Assembly (NCBI RefSeq): GCF_037081775.1
Contig: NZ_JBAMHQ010000001.1
Coordinates: 682,001-746,000 of the forward strand
Direction of reading: 5' to 3'
Origin: Haladaptatus sp. ZSTT2
GTDB lineage: Archaea; Halobacteriota; Halobacteria; Halobacteriales; Halococcaceae
DNA length: 64,000 bases
The translations under genes were made by a program, and so were the position numbers. Under the pieces are notes generated by a model that saw nothing but the letters and a program-made list of their open reading frames with translations, did not search any database and was not told where the DNA came from. Positions 27,678 through 35,769 of this stretch are shown piece after piece; position 1 is the first letter of the stretch; each line of letters begins with the position of its first letter.

Positions 27678-28038
27678 AAAGGGTTTAAACCGGCGGCCCG
27701 CTAACTACCTTCTGCGTGCCATTAGTCCCCGCCTGAGCGTACCTGTTCAGGGTGCAATGACTGTGCGGCGAACCCAGGCACGCGACATACGGAGAATCCG
27801 CCAGTTGGCGGCGCCTGACACGAGGGTTTCCCGGTTGACGCGGCACGCCGCCTCGGGATGATACCGGCCGTTAGTGTCTCGGGCGACACTCCTCACACGA
27901 CGAGTCTCTACCATCACCCGAGTATACACATTTCTGGAACGGGATTCAATACGTTTAGTTATCGACACAGGTGAGAACATCCGGTGAGTGCCCGTGCAAC
28001 GTACAAACCTAAAGTGCCTTTGCCACTGATACACGCGT
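27678..28038. other. Non-coding gap upstream of the Lrp-type regulator
   Basis: No convincing gene. A minus-strand frame of 55 codons (27747-27914) is arginine-rich and lacks the acidic haloarchaeal composition, so I do not call it. The right end (28000-28038) should hold the regulator's promoter. Confidence 0.5.
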
Positions 28039-28524
28039 ATGGTCGAAGAAGCGATTGATGACGTTGATAGGGCGATCTTGTATGCACTGCAGGAAGACGC
28101 CCGAAATATGTCGTCCGGAGATATCGCGGAGCGCACCGGGACCTCAGACAGCACCGTTCGCAAGCGGATCAATCGGCTCGAATCCGACCGGGTAATTAAA
28201 GGATACAGCGCCAGCGTCGATTACCAGAAGTCAGGCTATCCACTCCGAATGTTGCTCTATTGCACCGCCTCGATACCGCAGCGTGGTGAGTGCATCCCCG
28301 AAATTCTCGGGATAGATGGTGTCGTTTCGGTTCAGGAGTTGGTCACCGGTGAACAGAACCTCCTCGTTACTGCCGTTGGCGAGTCCGATAGCGATATCAC
28401 GCAAGTGGCACAGAAACTTCTCGATATGGGGCTCACCATCGCCGACGAGGTTCTCGTACGAAGCCACGAGACGACGCCATTCGGCAAGTTTTCTCCCGAG
28501 GATCAAACGGAGACTGATCGATAA
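28039..28524 (+). CDS. Lrp/AsnC family transcriptional regulator
   Basis: A 161-residue regulator with an N-terminal winged HTH (DDVDRAILYALQEDARNMSSGDIAERTGTSDSTVRKRINRLE, about 6-48). A C-terminal RAM-type alpha/beta domain (about 65-145) is expected to bind a small ligand. The C-terminal tail is polar. It lies about 200 nt upstream of the carbonic-anhydrase-like gene on the same strand, and the dab genes follow, so it is the best local candidate to control them. A CAAAC-GT-GTTTG repeat straddles the region just after its stop (28527-28538). Confidence 0.9.
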   Translation: MVEEAIDDVDRAILYALQEDARNMSSGDIAERTGTSDSTVRKRINRLESDRVIKGYSASVDYQKSGYPLRMLLYCTASIPQRGECIPEILGIDGVVSVQELVTGEQNLLVTAVGESDSDITQVAQKLLDMGLTIADEVLVRSHETTPFGKFSPEDQTETDR

Positions 28525-28722
28525 TCCAAACGTGTTTGCTTTCGAACACGGTCGGACACCGGACAACCGCTCGTACCGGATCGGCAGTGTCTGCGTAACG
28601 ATTCGGTTTATTGATACGGTATTATGAACACTTCGGTAATTATTTGACCTCTATCGGGCAATCCGGTTGCACGGCCTAATGCCTCACATAGATGAGTCGG
28701 AACAGTGGAGGACAATCTGTCG

Positions 28723-29403
28723 ATGAACGATGGCAATCTCGAATCCGTCGTTGAGTCGGTTCAAGACTGGGTCGGTTCTGAGAGAGACTGGACAGACGGT
28801 TCGAGTTCACGCACGGCACTCGTCATTTCGTGTTCGATGGAAGGTTGGAACCCCCAAGAACCACTGTGGCCGGTTGACGCCGCTTGGAACCTCATCAAGG
28901 TGCAGACCCTCGGAAACCAGGCCTGGAGGAGACACGAGGGCGAAATGGTTCTAGATGGCAATATCGAACATCTCAGAACTCAGTACGACGTTGGGGCAGT
29001 CCTCGTCGTTGGACACACGAAGTGTACGGTTCTCGAAGACGCACACGAGGAGTGGGTTGCGCCTGCGTCACAGTCTCCCGCAGGGATCAAAGCACGACTA
29101 GATCCCCTTCGCTTGATCGTCAGAGATGGGTTCAAAGAGGGAACCATTACAGAATCAACGCCGCTTCGGACGGTACGGTGTCGACTCGTCGAATTCAACG
29201 TCCACCGACAGGTTCAGTTCCTTCGTCAAGCACTCCCTCGGTCGATCACGGTAGCTGGCTACGTTCACGACCAAGACGGAGTATACGGCTCGTTTCCAGA
29301 TAACTGGTATCTGGTTGCGCTCGACGGTAAAATCGAACCGCAGACTATCCGAACCCAACTCCCCGAAGACACGACGGTTCACGTTGCGAGTCTGTTGCGC
29401 TGA
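28723..29403 (+). CDS. Beta-carbonic-anhydrase-like protein lacking the Asp/Arg dyad
   Basis: A 226-residue protein aligned by eye to beta-carbonic anhydrases. VGAVLVVGHTKC gives the His98 and Cys101 zinc ligands, VEFNVHRQVQFLR matches the following helix, and VAGYVHDQDGVYGSF matches the Gly-(Trp/Tyr)-x-(Tyr/His)-D strand. Upstream, VISCSMEGW provides the first zinc ligand Cys37, 61 residues before His98. The canonical C-x-D-x-R is instead C-S-M-E-G, so the catalytic Asp and Arg are missing. Zinc binding is likely; CO2 hydration is doubtful. The ATG at 28723 is preferred over a GTG at 28705. It lies directly upstream of dabB-dabA. Confidence 0.75.
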   Translation: MNDGNLESVVESVQDWVGSERDWTDGSSSRTALVISCSMEGWNPQEPLWPVDAAWNLIKVQTLGNQAWRRHEGEMVLDGNIEHLRTQYDVGAVLVVGHTKCTVLEDAHEEWVAPASQSPAGIKARLDPLRLIVRDGFKEGTITESTPLRTVRCRLVEFNVHRQVQFLRQALPRSITVAGYVHDQDGVYGSFPDNWYLVALDGKIEPQTIRTQLPEDTTVHVASLLR

Positions 29404-29470
29404 ACGCCCACATCCGCCACATATCGTTCCAGTATTGAGAGTTTATCGAACAGTTTGTGAAAAATCAGAG

Positions 29471-29480
29471 TTTTTATTAA
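29471..29480 (+). promoter_or_regulatory. TATA-like element upstream of dabB
   Basis: TTTTTATTAA is the only strong AT block between the carbonic-anhydrase-like gene and dabB. It lies about 90 nt before the chosen ATG, so dabBA may have a separate promoter with a leader of about 65 nt. Confidence 0.35.
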
Positions 29481-29570
29481 CCAATACGTTCTCGAGGTGG
29501 ATAACAACGATAGTCTCGGTCCGCCGAATTCTACACGGCTGCCGGGATGGGTCGCGAAATAATCAGATCG

Positions 29571-31058
29571 ATGTCAGGACATAACTCGAAGAAGACGGTC
29601 GGAACGCTCCCGAACACGACGGTGAAATCACCGTACGTGCCCGTCGCACTGACGTGGCTCGTGTGGACACTGTTCGCTGCGAGTATCGTGGTTCTCGCCA
29701 CGCGAATTCAGTTCGGTGGCACCTGGTCGATCCCCGGCGTGGTCGCCATCGACGGACTGACAGTCCTGATGTGGGTTGTCGTCACTTTCTTCAGCGGTGT
29801 CGTCCACAGCTACTCGCGCCGGTACATGGCTGGCAGCACCCACGAGACGAGGTTTTTCAGCACCGTATTCGGTTTCACGCTAGTCGTGATGGGGCTCGTC
29901 GCGGCAGACCATATCGCACTGTTCGGACTCCTCTGGCTGTCGATGGGGTTGTTGATGGCGAAGCTCGTCGGTACCGTCCGCGGCTGGACGCAGGCACAGG
30001 CAGCCGAGAGGGTCGCCCGCAGATACTTCCTCGCCAGCAGCGTGCTCCTCGGGGTCGCGCTGACCGCGTTGTGGTGGTTGACTGGCGCGACCACGATTTC
30101 CGGAATCGAAGCGGCCGCCGAAACGCTCGGAGGACCGGTGTGGCTCGTCGCAGCGAGCGCGCTCGTCCTCGCGGCGATGATTCAGTCAGCGCTCGTCCCG
30201 TTCCACAACTGGCTGCTCTCTTCGATGACTGCACCGACCCCAGCCTCGGCACTGATGCACGCCGGATTCGTCAACGCAGGTGGCATCCTGCTGACTCGTT
30301 TCGCGCCGGTCATCACTGTCGACGCCGGGCTCATGTTCGCGGTGGTCGCAATCGGCGGCGCCAGTGCAATCGGCGGGAGGCTGCTGAAATCGGTTCAAAC
30401 AGACGTCAAATCTAAGCTCGGCTGTTCGACGGTCGGGCAGATGGGGTTCATGATCATGCAGGCTGGTCTCGGCTTTTTCGGAGCCGCCATCACCCACCTC
30501 ATTCTGCACGGCTTCTACAAGGCCTACCAATTTCTCAGCGCTGGCGAGCGGGTCGAACACACCAGCCCGGATGCACGGCCGTCACGCACAACAGCCCGTT
30601 TGACGAGTGTCGTTGACGTCATCGTGACGCTGGTGACCGGGCTCGCCGGTGGTGTGTTGTTCGCCATGTTAACTGGAAAGGGACAGCACGTCGACAGTGG
30701 CCTCCTCTTGACGTTCTTCGTGGTGTTCACCACGCTACACGCGTCCCGGAGCGCAATCGAGCAGACCGCACTTCCAACGACGGTTCGCTACGGGGCCGTT
30801 CCGTTGGTCTTCTTCCCCGCCATCATCGTCTATGCCGTCGTCTACGAGAGCGTCTCGATGCTTCTTGAAATCGGGCCGGTGACGACCGAACTGACACTCC
30901 TCCACGGTATCATCGTCGTCGTCTTCGTCGGCGTCTACATCGGCATCGAGACCGGCATCCACGAGAACAGCCAACGTCTCTACGTCGCACTACTGAACGC
31001 CAGCCAACCGTCGTCGGATACCGTGTTGACCACAACGGAGGACTACAATGAATACTGA
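29571..31058 (+). CDS. dabB: DabB-type NuoL/NdhF-like proton channel subunit
   Basis: A 495-residue integral membrane protein of the proton-conducting NADH dehydrogenase/antiporter family, with about 13-14 hydrophobic segments. Core motifs include FFSGVVHSYSRRYMAG, WLLSSMTAPTPASALMHAGFVNAGGILLTRF and LGCSTVGQMGFMIMQAGLG. No other complex I or Mrp genes are nearby; its only partner is the DUF2309 gene, whose ATG lies inside this gene's 3' end (11-nt overlap). In DAB systems DabB couples cation flow to DabA. An ATG at 29547 would add eight residues. Confidence 0.85.
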   Translation: MSGHNSKKTVGTLPNTTVKSPYVPVALTWLVWTLFAASIVVLATRIQFGGTWSIPGVVAIDGLTVLMWVVVTFFSGVVHSYSRRYMAGSTHETRFFSTVFGFTLVVMGLVAADHIALFGLLWLSMGLLMAKLVGTVRGWTQAQAAERVARRYFLASSVLLGVALTALWWLTGATTISGIEAAAETLGGPVWLVAASALVLAAMIQSALVPFHNWLLSSMTAPTPASALMHAGFVNAGGILLTRFAPVITVDAGLMFAVVAIGGASAIGGRLLKSVQTDVKSKLGCSTVGQMGFMIMQAGLGFFGAAITHLILHGFYKAYQFLSAGERVEHTSPDARPSRTTARLTSVVDVIVTLVTGLAGGVLFAMLTGKGQHVDSGLLLTFFVVFTTLHASRSAIEQTALPTTVRYGAVPLVFFPAIIVYAVVYESVSMLLEIGPVTTELTLLHGIIVVVFVGVYIGIETGIHENSQRLYVALLNASQPSSDTVLTTTEDYNEY

Positions 31059-33459
31059 ACCCACCCTCGAAGAGAAAATCGACAAGGCAGCGGCCACGGT
31101 CGGCTCGCTTTGGCCGATCCACTCGTTCGTGACGTCGAACCCGCTGTCAGGGTTCGAGAACCAACCGTTCGGAAAGGCAGTCGCGCAGGCAGCTGACCTA
31201 CTGGGCGGTCGTGGCTATCCCACCCCTGCGACGTTTCAGAAGGCCCTGGAACGCGGCCAGATAGACCCCGAAATACTCGATGCGAAACTCGATTCGGCGG
31301 GCTACGTGGAGGACCCTGAAGTACTGCTCGACCGTCTGGCCGACTCGACCACCAGTAGCGACGGTGAAACGGACACCGGCACCGACCACGTCAATCAAGT
31401 CCTGACCAAGTGGTTGTCGACGTTCCTCGACGAAGGAAGTGCCTACTGGTCGATGCCGAACCGCGAAGCGGGATTCTACACCGCGTTCCGCGAAATCGCC
31501 CGGTACGACACCGAGATTCCCGACGAGGGAGTCGTCGCTGACCTGCCCGAAACGCCGGCCGAAGCCATCGAGGCCGTGTTGGAGCCCTATCCAAAGAGCC
31601 AGTGGACTCCGATATTCGAAGAGCAGCTGGCTGCACTCCCCGGCTGGACTGGGTTCATCAAGCGTCGCGCCGAGGACGAAGGTTCGTGGCAGTCGGCTCA
31701 CCCCATAACACTGCTCGGATATCTCGGAATCCGCCTCGCACTGCTCGACGGGTTCGGTGCCGAGATTGCACCCTCCACCGGCCCCAACAGCACAGAGGCT
31801 GATGCAGCCGACGAAATCGCCGAAGCGTTCTTGAGTGCGTGGGAAGCGAGCTACCGGACCGAACTCGTCGAGAGCGTCGCTGCCGAGAGCCAATCGCTCG
31901 TCGACCGCGACGCGTCGGGCCGCCCGGACGCGCAACTGGTCTTCTGTATCGACACCCGTTCGGAGATTATCCGTCGTCACATCGAGGCCGTGGGCGACTA
32001 CGAGACCCACGGCTACGCCGGGTTCTTCGGCATCCCGATGGAGTACCAAGGCTATGCGTCCGACGTGTCGGTCGCTTCCTGTCCGCCGATTCTCGAACCG
32101 AAACACCGCATCACCGAGGTTCCGACTGACGGAGACACACAGGTGGAACACGACCGCTGGGTGGGCATCCGCGAGGCGGCGGACGAGGTCGTCGAAACGG
32201 TGAAAGCAAACGCCGCCACGGCCTACGGCTACGTCGAAACCACAGGGAGTGGCTATGGTCTCGCACTCGCAGCACGGACGCTCGTCCCCGACCGCGTCCA
32301 TGACCTGCTCGACGTCATCGCCGATTCGGTGCCGGACGAACACGAGTTCTGTGACCAGATTGTTCACCACCAGTACACGTACGCTGGCGACCTCCCGGTG
32401 GGACTCACGCAGGAGGAGAAAGTCGAGTACGCTTCGACCGCCTTCGAACTAATGGGGTGGGAGGAGTTCGGTCGACTCGTCGTGTTCACCGGTCACGCAA
32501 GCGAGACGGCGAACAATCCCTATGACGCGAGTTTGGACTGTGGTGCCTGTGCTGGCAACCCCGGGGGGCCGAGTGCCCGCGTCCTCGCGACGATTTGCAA
32601 CGACGAGGCCGTACAGAACGACCTCCGCGAGCGCGGAATCGACGTTCCCGAGGACACCGTGTTCCTCGCCGGCCAGCACAACACCACGACCGACGAGATC
32701 GAACTGTACGACGGTCACGTGCCCGAGAGTCACGTCGAAGACCTTGAACTGTTGCGTGCCGACCTCGAAACTGCCCGGGCCAACGCGGCTGCAGAGCGTG
32801 CCGCGGACATGGGCGCGAGCACTAAATCTGGCATTCGCGAGACGGAGCGCCGCGCCGCAGACTGGGCCGAGACGCGTCCTGAGTGGGGACTGGCTGGAAA
32901 CGCCGCGTTCGTCATCGGCCCGCGGGCGCTCACCGAGAACCTCGACCTCGACGGGCGCTCGTTCCTCCACTCCTACGATTGGTCGACCGACTCCGACGGC
33001 GAGGCACTCGAAGCGATTATGACGGGACCGATGGTCGTCACGCAATGGATCAACGCCCAGTACTACTTCTCGACTGTCGACAACGCGGTGTACGGAAGTG
33101 GGTCGAAGGTCACCCAAAACCCAGTCGGTAACATCGGCGTCTACCAAGGCAACGGGGGCGATTTGATGACTGGCCTCCCATTCCAGTCACTGATGGCCGA
33201 CGACGACGAGCCGTACCATCAGCCGCTCCGTCTCTCGACGGTTATTCACGCACCGGTCGAGCGCGTCACCGGCGTTCTGGCCAACCACGAGAAGCTGACC
33301 GAACTGCTGGACAACAATTGGCTGTCGCTGACGGTCGTTGACCCGACACAGAACCATCGCGCGTTCGACTACGAGCAGAATTTGGAGTGGCAGTCGATGT
33401 CCATAGAGCCAGCGGCACCTCCTACGACTCCGGACGCTCCCGCAGTTGCGGACGACTAA
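31048..33459 (+). CDS. dabA: DabA-type DUF2309 inorganic-carbon transporter subunit
   Basis: An 803-residue DUF2309 protein (PF10070). In bacterial DAB systems DabA forms a beta-carbonic-anhydrase-like zinc site thought to hydrate CO2 directionally, driven by DabB. The site is intact: Cys300, Asp302 and Arg304 in FCIDTRSE, His483 in FTGHASE and Cys498 in DCGACAG. The 15-residue His-to-Cys spacing equals that recalled for Halothiobacillus DabA (His524/Cys539). The opening IHSFVTSNPLSGFENQPF is also a family signature. It is translationally coupled to dabB. Its last 38 nt overlap the opposing substrate-binding gene. Confidence 0.88.
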   Translation: MNTEPTLEEKIDKAAATVGSLWPIHSFVTSNPLSGFENQPFGKAVAQAADLLGGRGYPTPATFQKALERGQIDPEILDAKLDSAGYVEDPEVLLDRLADSTTSSDGETDTGTDHVNQVLTKWLSTFLDEGSAYWSMPNREAGFYTAFREIARYDTEIPDEGVVADLPETPAEAIEAVLEPYPKSQWTPIFEEQLAALPGWTGFIKRRAEDEGSWQSAHPITLLGYLGIRLALLDGFGAEIAPSTGPNSTEADAADEIAEAFLSAWEASYRTELVESVAAESQSLVDRDASGRPDAQLVFCIDTRSEIIRRHIEAVGDYETHGYAGFFGIPMEYQGYASDVSVASCPPILEPKHRITEVPTDGDTQVEHDRWVGIREAADEVVETVKANAATAYGYVETTGSGYGLALAARTLVPDRVHDLLDVIADSVPDEHEFCDQIVHHQYTYAGDLPVGLTQEEKVEYASTAFELMGWEEFGRLVVFTGHASETANNPYDASLDCGACAGNPGGPSARVLATICNDEAVQNDLRERGIDVPEDTVFLAGQHNTTTDEIELYDGHVPESHVEDLELLRADLETARANAAAERAADMGASTKSGIRETERRAADWAETRPEWGLAGNAAFVIGPRALTENLDLDGRSFLHSYDWSTDSDGEALEAIMTGPMVVTQWINAQYYFSTVDNAVYGSGSKVTQNPVGNIGVYQGNGGDLMTGLPFQSLMADDDEPYHQPLRLSTVIHAPVERVTGVLANHEKLTELLDNNWLSLTVVDPTQNHRAFDYEQNLEWQSMSIEPAAPPTTPDAPAVADD

Positions 33460-34648
33460 CGTCACCCGCCACGATGTCCGCGACGCGCTGGCGGTCGAAC
33501 AACTGCTCGTCTCCGTCTTCTTCGCCGAACACGTCCGGATAGAGTTGCTGTGCGCCGCGTTCGGTGAGAAACAGGTTGTGAATCGGGCCTTGGAACAGGT
33601 AGCCGCCACGGTAGACCTGCTCGTTCTGGACGGCGGTCAGTTCACGTGCCACCGAATGCTCTTGCATGAACGCGAGCACGGTGTCGCGGAACTCGGCCGC
33701 GCTCTGGCGCTCGTGGGCGCGCAGCATGATGACGTCGGGGTCGATTTCGAGCATCGTCTCGTAGTCGATGCGGCTGCGGTCGGTAGTACTGAGGCCCTGG
33801 ATGCCTGTCCCCGCGAGCGCGTCGCTCACGCCGAGGTCGTGCCACTGTTTCTTGCTCGTTCCTTGGTCGTTCAGCCGGTACGGCGAGAACTCCTCTGGCT
33901 CGTTGCTTCCCTCGTACACCAACAGCACGTTCGGTCGGTCGTCTGCGGGTGGCATGTTGGTTTGGATGGTCGCGATGAACTCGTCGTGGAGCGCCTCGAA
34001 CGCCGCGTAGCGTTCCTGTTCACCGAACAGGTGGGCGACCTTCTCGAAGGCTTCGTACAGCGTGTAGTAGCGATAGTCGTGCCACTCGTCTTCGCGGCGG
34101 AAAATCAGATTCCCGAAGAAAGGGCCGACGTTTTCGGTGATTTCGGCTACGTCCGCCTCGCTCCAGTCGAACCAGTTTATCAGCATCTGCGGGTCCATGA
34201 CGTGGACGTCGTTGTCGAGCTCGTAGAAGAGCTCCTTCGACATGCCCGCCTCCCCGAGGTCGTTCGTTTCGAGCAGGTCGCGGTCGACGCTCACGCCGGG
34301 GAGTTCGTCGTACACCTGCGTGTAGTAGCGACCTGCCCCGCCGATGCCCGTCATCCCGTCGCCTTTCCCGAGGGCGACGCCCATGTCTGCGTAGCCGCCG
34401 TCGTAGGCAATCCATTTCTCCGGAATCGACTCAAGTGTGAGGTCGCCAACCGGCTCCATCGAGACGGTGTACCTGCTCGATTCGGTTTCGGTGGGTTGCC
34501 CAGTCGTGGGCTGCTCGCCCGTGGTCGTCGTCGCTGCTGGTGAATCGCCCGCACAGCCTGCGAGGAGGCCAGCGCCAATGACTGCCCCTCCATAGGTCAA
34601 ATAATCTCTTCGCGTCGGTGCGTCGTGTGTTTCCACAGTGTCCGACAT
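33422..34648 (-). CDS. Iron/siderophore-type ABC transporter substrate-binding lipoprotein
   Basis: A 408-residue extracellular solute-binding protein of the PF01497 (Fe-siderophore/cobalamin) type. The Tat signal has the twin arginine at 13-14 (TRRDYLTYGG), and the lipobox LLAGC places the lipidated residue at Cys32. A Thr-rich linker (residues 38-58) precedes the binding domain. The domain has a long internal helix with IDYETMLEIDPDVIMLRAHE, as in the family. No permease or ATPase gene is adjacent, so it is an orphan or works with a distant transporter. Two iron-box palindromes overlap its promoter, which supports iron as the regulating signal. Confidence 0.88.
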   Translation of the reverse strand: MSDTVETHDAPTRRDYLTYGGAVIGAGLLAGCAGDSPAATTTTGEQPTTGQPTETESSRYTVSMEPVGDLTLESIPEKWIAYDGGYADMGVALGKGDGMTGIGGAGRYYTQVYDELPGVSVDRDLLETNDLGEAGMSKELFYELDNDVHVMDPQMLINWFDWSEADVAEITENVGPFFGNLIFRREDEWHDYRYYTLYEAFEKVAHLFGEQERYAAFEALHDEFIATIQTNMPPADDRPNVLLVYEGSNEPEEFSPYRLNDQGTSKKQWHDLGVSDALAGTGIQGLSTTDRSRIDYETMLEIDPDVIMLRAHERQSAAEFRDTVLAFMQEHSVARELTAVQNEQVYRGGYLFQGPIHNLFLTERGAQQLYPDVFGEEDGDEQLFDRQRVADIVAGDVSRPQLRERPES

Positions 34649-34652
34649 GATT

Positions 34653-34668
34653 TTTAGGCCCGCCTAAA
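34653..34668. promoter_or_regulatory. DtxR/IdeR-like iron box 1
   Basis: Perfect palindrome TTTAGGC-CC-GCCTAAA, 5 nt upstream of the substrate-binding protein ATG. It matches the TTAGG...CCTAA core of DtxR-family operators. Occupancy would block the start region of a leaderless transcript whose TATA-like GTTATTG lies at about 34671-34677 (minus). Confidence 0.7.
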
Positions 34669-34688
34669 CCACAATAACTGTGTCGATT

Positions 34689-34704
34689 TTTAGGTGTGCC
34701 TAAA
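34689..34704. promoter_or_regulatory. DtxR/IdeR-like iron box 2
   Basis: Palindrome TTTAGG-TGTG-CCTAAA, with its centre 36 nt from that of box 1, on the upstream side of the TATA-like element. The pair brackets the promoter of the minus-strand gene. It also lies about 80 nt upstream of the plus-strand membrane gene at 34784. Confidence 0.68.
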
Positions 34705-34783
34705 ACTTGGTGGGATGAAGCGGGTGCTCGTTCACTCAGAGCGAAACGTTATCCTCGCTCGCCCGTCTTCTCACACCCAGTCG

Positions 34784-34999
34784 ATGAACCAACAGCGATT
34801 TGTCAAGCTCGCGGCACTCGCCTTCGGGCTGATTCTGGTAAGCTTCGTCATTCTCGGCTTCTCGCGGCTCGTGTTGCCGTTCGAAACGGCACGCATGCTC
34901 GCCGCGCCGACGACGTTCGCGGCCTTCCTGTTGGTTGTGTACCTTCTCGTCCGCGGCGTCCTCTCGGCGCTCGGCGTTGCCAAAATCCGCGAGGAGTGA
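34784..34999 (+). CDS. Small membrane protein, two transmembrane segments
   Basis: A 71-residue protein starting MNQQRFVKLAALAFGLILVSF. Hydrophobic helices cover about 8-28 and 42-64, and it ends in a short charged tail (AKIREE). No family recognised. The ATG at 34784 is preferred; the longer frame from 34694 would begin inside iron box 2 and add a basic, uncharacteristic leader. Confidence 0.6.
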   Translation: MNQQRFVKLAALAFGLILVSFVILGFSRLVLPFETARMLAAPTTFAAFLLVVYLLVRGVLSALGVAKIREE

Positions 35000-35082
35000 A
35001 GCCTCAAATCGTGGTTGGAACACTCAAACACCCATTTGAGCTATGCGAAGGGCCTTTTGGTGGGGTGGCGTAGAGTGGGGTA

Positions 35083-35730
35083 ATGGCCCGCTTGCTCCCA
35101 CTGCGGGCGGATCCGGAAATCGCTCCGGGTGACCCGCGATTGGTGGACGTAGACAGCGAGGCGGCAGATGAGGTGTTCGAGGCGCTTTCTTCGCGCACCG
35201 CACGCCGCATTCTCTCCGTCCTCTACGACGACGCCCGCACGCCCACGGAAATCCGTGAGGAAGTGGGCACGTCGCTCCAGAACGTCCACTACCACCTCGA
35301 CAAACTCCAGAACGCCGGCCTCATCACGCCCGCGGGAACCGGCTACTCGGAGAAGGGAAAGGAGATGACCGTCTTCGCGCCCACCAACGAGTCGGTCGTG
35401 CTGTTCGCAGGCGACGAACGCCAGCAATCACTGCTCCGGGGGGTCCTCACCCGATTAGTGGGGGCTATCGTGTTGCTCGCTGGGGCGACGCTCGGCCTCC
35501 AGTACGCCCTCGCAAACTGGTTCGTCCAACAGAGTGGTGCAGAGACGGCGGGCGCAGATGCCGCCGCAGACGGCGCGATGGCGGCCGAAGAAGCCGCGCG
35601 AACCACTGCAACCGCCGCCGCGTCCGCCGCCGGGAACGCCCCGTTCTTAGACCCCGCGCTCGCCTTCTTCCTCGGCGGGTCGTTCATCATCCTGCTCGCC
35701 ATCTCGTGGTGGGCCTACCAGCAAGCCTGA
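35083..35730 (+). CDS. Membrane-tethered winged-HTH (ArsR-like) regulator
   Basis: A 215-residue protein. Residues about 25-95 form an ArsR-type winged HTH (FEALSSRTARRILSVLYDDARTPTEIREEVGTSLQNVHYHLDKLQNAGLI). Two hydrophobic helices lie at about 122-145 and 190-211, separated by an Ala/Glu-rich low-complexity loop. The layout suggests a DNA-binding domain anchored to the membrane, a design seen in several haloarchaeal regulators. The signal it senses is unknown. It precedes hisD on the same strand by 39 nt, but a link to histidine synthesis is not implied. Confidence 0.82.
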   Translation: MARLLPLRADPEIAPGDPRLVDVDSEAADEVFEALSSRTARRILSVLYDDARTPTEIREEVGTSLQNVHYHLDKLQNAGLITPAGTGYSEKGKEMTVFAPTNESVVLFAGDERQQSLLRGVLTRLVGAIVLLAGATLGLQYALANWFVQQSGAETAGADAAADGAMAAEEAARTTATAAASAAGNAPFLDPALAFFLGGSFIILLAISWWAYQQA

Positions 35731-35769
35731 GTGGAAACCGTTTTTCCCGTCTCGCCCGAAGCCTCGGGC

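Noticed and set aside
27747-27914. Minus-strand 55-codon frame in the gap before the Lrp regulator
   Set aside because: It is arginine-rich with no acidic bias, no ribosome-binding site and no recognisable domain; it reads like antisense noise.
29571-31058. NuoL-like gene as part of respiratory complex I or an Mrp antiporter
   Set aside because: No nuo or mrp/mnh subunit genes are adjacent, and the 11-nt overlap is with a DUF2309 gene, the DabA partner.
31198-32370. Long minus-strand open frame (390 codons) inside dabA
   Set aside because: It is the antisense shadow of a GC-rich gene; the plus strand carries the conserved DUF2309 motifs.
34694-34783. Longer start for the small membrane protein at 34784
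   Set aside because: It would begin inside iron box 2 and add a basic leader; the hydrophobic family-like start is at 34784.
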